A stretch of DNA of 64,000 nucleotides, taken from NCBI RefSeq assembly GCF_015223055.1, contig NZ_JADFBX010000001.1:186001-250000 (forward strand). Direction: 5' to 3'. The notes beneath the pieces are model-generated. The model searched no databases. It saw only the letters and a program-made list of their open reading frames with translations, and was not told where the DNA came from. Positions 60,442 through 64,000 of this stretch are shown one piece after another (positions within the stretch are counted from its first letter, which is position 1; each line of letters opens with the position of its first letter). Both the position numbers and the translations under genes were made by a program. This DNA comes from Pedobacter sp. MC2016-24. GTDB taxonomy: Bacteria > Bacteroidota > Bacteroidia > Sphingobacteriales > Sphingobacteriaceae.

Positions 60442-60888
60442 TTACTTTACAGGAACAGAGAAATCAACAGTTTCAGGAGGTAAGCATTGTGAATCGTCAC
60501 ATACCATGTATTCTAAAGTTCCTTTTACTGTTGCAGTTGCACCAGTAAGTTTAACTTTTTGCTGGAAGATCACCGATTTTTCAAAATAGCTTACATTCAT
60601 ATTGAATGATTTTTCAAACTTAACAATTGGTTTTGGCTCAACTGTTTTTCCAACCAGTTTATAAGCTTTTGACGGCTCAAATTTAAATGTGGTTTTTACA
60701 GGTCCGCCATCTGCCATGTACTGAGAGTATAAATGCCATCCCTCATCAACTGTTGCTTTGATAAAGATCGTAGCCTCAGTTTTGGATGTTTTTTTTGCTG
60801 CATAACTCCATTTTACAGGTTTTAATATCTGGCTGCTAGCGCTAAAGCTAAAAAACAGGCCTACTGCTAATAAGATTAGGTTTTTCAT
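60442..60888 (-). CDS. Stand-alone DsbD N-terminal-like domain
   Basis: 148 residues with signal peptide MKNLILLAVGLFFSFSASSQ. The beta-sandwich pattern (IFIKATVDEGWHLYSQYMADGGPVKTTFKFEPSKAYKLVG) ends in EYMVCDDSQCLPPETVDF, with the two Cys in C-x5-C as in nDsbD. It would pass electrons from the downstream DsbD-like protein to periplasmic targets. It lies directly upstream in the same operon with 7 bp between. Confidence 0.88.
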   Translation of the reverse strand: MKNLILLAVGLFFSFSASSQILKPVKWSYAAKKTSKTEATIFIKATVDEGWHLYSQYMADGGPVKTTFKFEPSKAYKLVGKTVEPKPIVKFEKSFNMNVSYFEKSVIFQQKVKLTGATATVKGTLEYMVCDDSQCLPPETVDFSVPVK

Positions 60889-60933
60889 TTTGTTCTTTTT
60901 TATGTGTGAATTGACTTATAGAGTTCCAAATGG

Positions 60934-61989
60934 TTATTTTAAACGACAGATCGGGTGATATCCGGTGAAGGTTACATCAGTTGAAATGAAAGAAGGTTTT
61001 ATGGTTTCTTCTTTAACGAGGTCCGTACTTAAATACTTCTTATTACTATCGCTAAACAAGGTAACCACAACTGCATCTATACCCATTTCTTCTTTCAATT
61101 TGATTGCTCCAATGACATTAGCTCCGGATGAAATGCCGACAGCCAGTCCCAGTTCCTTCGCCAACTTTTGTGCCATAATAATGGAATCGCCGTCATTGGC
61201 CTGGATTACTTCATCCAACTGGTCTAATTTGACAATCTCCGGAATAAACTCATCGGATATGCCTTGAATACGGTGACTACCCACTTTATAACCAGTGGTC
61301 AATGTCGGACTTTCAGCTGGCTCCAGTGGATGAACTTTAATGGCAGGGTTATGTGCTTTTAAACATTTGCCAACACCCATTACCGTACCACCAGTACCTA
61401 CACCTGCAACAAATGCATCAGGCTTTAATCCATACAGTTTCAACTGTTCCCAGATTTCCATACCGGTAGTTTTTTCATGCGCTTCTTCATTGTAACGGTT
61501 CTCAAACTGTCTTGGAAGGAACACGCCACCTGCAGCAGCAAGCTCCTCACACATTTTGATACTTCCTAAAAAGCCACCCTCTTCTTTACTAACCAGGATG
61601 ACTTCTGCACCCATACTTCTGATGATGTCAATGCGTTCTTTACTCAGCCAGTTTGGCATAATAATTTTAACGTTATGACCCAGTGCCTTACCAATCGCGG
61701 CAAATGCAATACCGGTGTTTCCACTGGTAGCCTCAATAATGGTGTCGCCAGGTTTAATTGCACAGGAATTATAAGCTTCATACATAATGTTCAAAGCCAT
61801 GCGGTCCTTCACACTACCTGTCAGATTATAGTTCTCGCATTTTACGTAGATTTTTCCGGGTTTACCTTTATAATCATACTGTAACTCAAGCATAGGTGTA
61901 TTACCTACAAGGTGCCATAAATGTTCAAATTTATCCGCTAAGGCGTCAGACAAACAAACAGCTGGCATTATTTCATTTTTAACTAGCAT
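60934..61989 (-). CDS. PLP-dependent cysteine synthase / cystathionine beta-synthase-like enzyme
   Basis: 351 residues from Met at 61989 (an earlier start would overlap the upstream stop). The fold type II motifs are [12 protein letters not shown]-binding Lys in [14 protein letters not shown], the phosphate loop GTGGTVMG and the substrate loop EATSGNTG, followed by [24 protein letters not shown]-terminal ~30-residue extension ([19 protein letters not shown]) is present and no CBS regulatory domain follows. It would make cysteine or cystathionine from activated serine; which one is not settled. It follows the TlpA-like gene by 4 bp. Confidence 0.85.
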   Translation of the reverse strand: MLVKNEIMPAVCLSDALADKFEHLWHLVGNTPMLELQYDYKGKPGKIYVKCENYNLTGSVKDRMALNIMYEAYNSCAIKPGDTIIEATSGNTGIAFAAIGKALGHNVKIIMPNWLSKERIDIIRSMGAEVILVSKEEGGFLGSIKMCEELAAAGGVFLPRQFENRYNEEAHEKTTGMEIWEQLKLYGLKPDAFVAGVGTGGTVMGVGKCLKAHNPAIKVHPLEPAESPTLTTGYKVGSHRIQGISDEFIPEIVKLDQLDEVIQANDGDSIIMAQKLAKELGLAVGISSGANVIGAIKLKEEMGIDAVVVTLFSDSNKKYLSTDLVKEETIKPSFISTDVTFTGYHPICRLK

Positions 61990-61993
61990 ACAA

Positions 61994-63148
61994 TTATTTA
62001 CTTGCTCCCGCGCCAATGATCTCTTTCAGTTTCTTATGTAATTCTTCACCTCTCAGGTTTTTTCCGATTATTTTTCCATTCGGATCAACAAGGAAGTTTT
62101 GAGGAATAGATCTGATGCCATATTGCTTGGCTACAGCATTACTCCAGCCATTTAAATCAGACAACTGGGTCCATTTCAGGTTATCCTTTTCAATGGCGCC
62201 TAACCAGGCTTCTTTTTTACCAGGGTTGTCTAAAGAAATACCCAGTACTGTGAAATTTTTGTCTTTATATTGATTGTAAGCGTCAACTACATTTGGATTC
62301 TCCGCACGGCAAGGACCACACCATGATGCCCAGAAATCGATCAGTACATACTTACCTTTAAAAGAAGCTAGTGACACTGGCTTGTCATTGACATCGTTTT
62401 GAGTGAATTCTGGTGCCATTGCACCAATCGAGGTAGCTCTTGCAGATTCAATTTGTTTCGCAAATGCAACACCTGCATCACTTTTTTGCAAATCAGCAGA
62501 TAGTCCTTTGAAAATCGGTTCTACCGTATTTACATCGATACTGCTACCAGAGATTTCTGTCAGCGCAACTAAACTAAAGTATGAAGCTGGCTTTTCTTTA
62601 ATGAATTTATTTTGCAGGGCTTTCTTTTCAGCTGCAGCCTTTTGGTAACGGGCAGTTAATTCTTTCCTGAAAGCTTCATCTTTTTGTTTTTCAGCAGGAG
62701 CAGCAGCATATTCTTTATCTACCGCATCCATTGCTTTCTGAGCAGCAGATAAGTAGGCCTGGTAAGCAAGGAATTCCTGATTTAATTTTGATCCGCTGAT
62801 ACTTGCCTGTTCCACTAAATCTTTAGCATTTACATTGATCAATCCTTTTTCAAGATAAAGATCCAGTACATCTGCATTTTCAGACCTGGAAAGTTTAGCT
62901 ATACCTTCAAGCTTATGGTCTACAATCAGTTTTGCTTTGATTGGTTTTACAGCTGTTCCTTTAAATTGAAAAGCGCCTTTATTTAAAACTGTTGAGTCTA
63001 AGACATTTTTACCATCTAGTCTGTAAGTCAAATAAACTTTTGCAGGTTGTTGCTCATTAGTTAGCATCCCCTTTAAAGTAAACTCAGGAGTTTGGGCTGA
63101 TACGATTGCCGGTGCAAGCATTAAAGCTGCCAGTGTTAGTTTTTTCAT
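61994..63148 (-). CDS. TlpA-family thioredoxin with DUF4369-like N-terminal domain
   Basis: 384 residues with a signal peptide ([19 protein letters not shown]). An N-terminal beta domain of the DUF4369 type (~22-110, [30 protein letters not shown]) is followed by a long Ala/Lys/Glu helix (~115-190), then the thioredoxin domain (~235-380) with [14 protein letters not shown] (WCGPC) and [14 protein letters not shown]. It acts in the periplasm as a reductant or isomerase. It is transcribed ahead of the cysteine-synthase-like gene, and the DsbD pair follows nearby, forming a thiol cluster. Confidence 0.92.
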   Translation of the reverse strand: MKKLTLAALMLAPAIVSAQTPEFTLKGMLTNEQQPAKVYLTYRLDGKNVLDSTVLNKGAFQFKGTAVKPIKAKLIVDHKLEGIAKLSRSENADVLDLYLEKGLINVNAKDLVEQASISGSKLNQEFLAYQAYLSAAQKAMDAVDKEYAAAPAEKQKDEAFRKELTARYQKAAAEKKALQNKFIKEKPASYFSLVALTEISGSSIDVNTVEPIFKGLSADLQKSDAGVAFAKQIESARATSIGAMAPEFTQNDVNDKPVSLASFKGKYVLIDFWASWCGPCRAENPNVVDAYNQYKDKNFTVLGISLDNPGKKEAWLGAIEKDNLKWTQLSDLNGWSNAVAKQYGIRSIPQNFLVDPNGKIIGKNLRGEELHKKLKEIIGAGASK

Positions 63149-63280
63149 AATTTTGAAATATGAATCTGGTTAGTTATTCAATACAAACTTATCACTTTTA
63201 AAAGAACTTGTAAATGGTCCCGGCCCCTGGGTACTTACGGAAAAGGTTAGAAACCTAACCTTAAAAATGGATAAAAAAAA

Positions 63281-63329
63281 TAATACGTTGTTTAAAAAAT
63301 CACTTTGGAGTTATTTAAACAACGTATTA
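63281..63329. terminator. Long hairpin behind the efflux gene
   Basis: TAATACGTTGTTTAAA (63281-63296) pairs with TTTAAACAACGTATTA (63314-63329), a perfect 16-bp stem with a 17-nt loop, between the end of the efflux gene and the TlpA-like gene. It probably ends the efflux operon. Confidence 0.7.
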
Positions 63330-63401
63330 CTAAAAATGGGATTAAAAATCCAGGCTTGTTTCAGCAAGCGTAACAATCATGTGATCCCCCTAAAATCCCC
63401 C

Positions 63402-64000
63402 TTAATATCCCCCTCCCAGTGTCCGGTAAAGTTCCACTGAAGCGTTCAATTGGGCGGTTTTTAAGGTAGCAAGATCCAATTCACTCTGCAATAAATTGCT
63501 TTGTGCAGTGATCACTTCGAGGTAATTTGCCATCCCGTTTTTAAATAATAAATTGGCATTTTTTACTGCAGTTTGTAATGTGTTAACCCGACTGTTTGCG
63601 ATACTGTATTGTTGCTTTAATTTGTCTTGTTTAATCAACTCATCAGAAACCTCAGCTACAGCAGTTAATACGGTTTGTCTAAATTGCAAAACTGCCTTTT
63701 CACGCTCTACTTTAGACACTTCGAATTGTGTCTTCAATTCCTTATGCTGAAATATAGGTTGTGTGATACCACCAGTTACGATGCCAAATAAGGAAGCAGG
63801 TACGTTAAACCAATTGCTGGCTTTAAAAGAGTTTAAACCGCCGCTCGCTGTGATGTTTAGCGTCGGATACATGTTCGCTTTATTTACACCCACTTTTGCA
63901 TTGGCGATGGTTAAAGCAAGTTCTGAAGCTTTAACATCGGGTCTGCGATTGACCATGACCGATGGAATTCCTGCCGATAAGGATTGTGGTACGGTAACCT
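63402..64000 (-). CDS. RND-efflux outer membrane protein, OprM/NodT family (C-terminal part)
   Basis: The frame is open from the right edge (VTVPQSLSAGIPSVMVNRRPDVKASE) to a stop at 63402, about 199 codons. MVNRRPDVKASELALTIANAKVGVNKANMYP is the classical second helical repeat of this family (RRPDI..AE..L..A.A.IG.A.A..FP). SQLDKLKQQYSIANSRVNTLQTAV and TLKTAQLNASVELYRTLGGGY complete the barrel helices and end. It is the outer channel of an RND pump. The N-terminal lipid signal is outside the window. Confidence 0.9.
   Translation of the reverse strand, partial: VTVPQSLSAGIPSVMVNRRPDVKASELALTIANAKVGVNKANMYPTLNITASGGLNSFKASNWFNVPASLFGIVTGGITQPIFQHKELKTQFEVSKVEREKAVLQFRQTVLTAVAEVSDELIKQDKLKQQYSIANSRVNTLQTAVKNANLLFKNGMANYLEVITAQSNLLQSELDLATLKTAQLNASVELYRTLGGGY

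Overview
The window looks like a chromosome segment of a Bacteroidota bacterium of the Sphingobacteriaceae (Pedobacter-like). Supporting signs are SusC/SusD pairs, LytTR/LytS two-component signalling, DUF-type zinc metalloproteases with an HExxH...H core, promoters of the TAnnTTTG class and few Shine-Dalgarno sites. The species cannot be fixed from the sequence alone.

Left chromosome (1-2143): the start of a TolC-type efflux gene and its divergent-style TetR regulator, each preceded by a copy of the same 17-bp operator, then tRNA-Lys(UUU).

Island 1 (about 2105-28743): an integrative, probably mobilizable element inserted at the 3' end of tRNA-Lys. It carries a tyrosine integrase, an ORF6N protein, a C10 cysteine protease coupled to a small lipoprotein, an orphan HicA, two coiled-coil XRE regulators, a TlpA-SusC-SusD nutrient-uptake operon, an AraC regulator, BtgB/BtgA-like mobilization proteins, two HTH_17 proteins around a hairpin-rich noncoding block, a ParA ATPase with a small partner, and a two-gene module of DNA methyltransferase plus PD-(D/E)xK nuclease. 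No type IV secretion genes are present, so transfer would need a helper.

Island 2 (about 28744-40308): a second segment placed in tandem behind the first. A copy of the tRNA-derived 16-bp core sits at each end and similar right-end repeats recur at 28617, 29764 and 40182. It has no integrase. It holds HigBA, a run of small diverse genes on the minus strand (several broken, some with immunity-like character), three genes bounded by integron-cassette-like inverted ends with two 110-nt attC-like sites, a macro-domain gene with an internal stop, and an operon of a HEPN/nucleotidyltransferase-like protein plus an alpha-helical partner. That operon has a consensus promoter and a 165-nt leader predicted to fold as a tight three-way junction. 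I regard this operon and the cassette-like run as the best candidates for something undescribed.

Right chromosome (40309-64000): ordinary housekeeping and envelope genes. These are a secreted repeat protein, lipoproteins, a siderophore-type TonB receptor, a truncated RluA-type protein, DoxX, PhnA and cold-shock proteins, a heterodimeric ABC exporter with one degenerate ATP site, a porin-like barrel, a PAP2 phosphatase, a LytTR/LytS pair, a large zinc metalloprotease, a DsbD-like thiol relay with its separate N-terminal domain, a cysteine-synthase-like enzyme, a TlpA-like thioredoxin and the end of an RND-efflux outer-membrane protein. Two short RNA-like elements sharing a 15-nt 5' sequence lie near 47841 and 52823.
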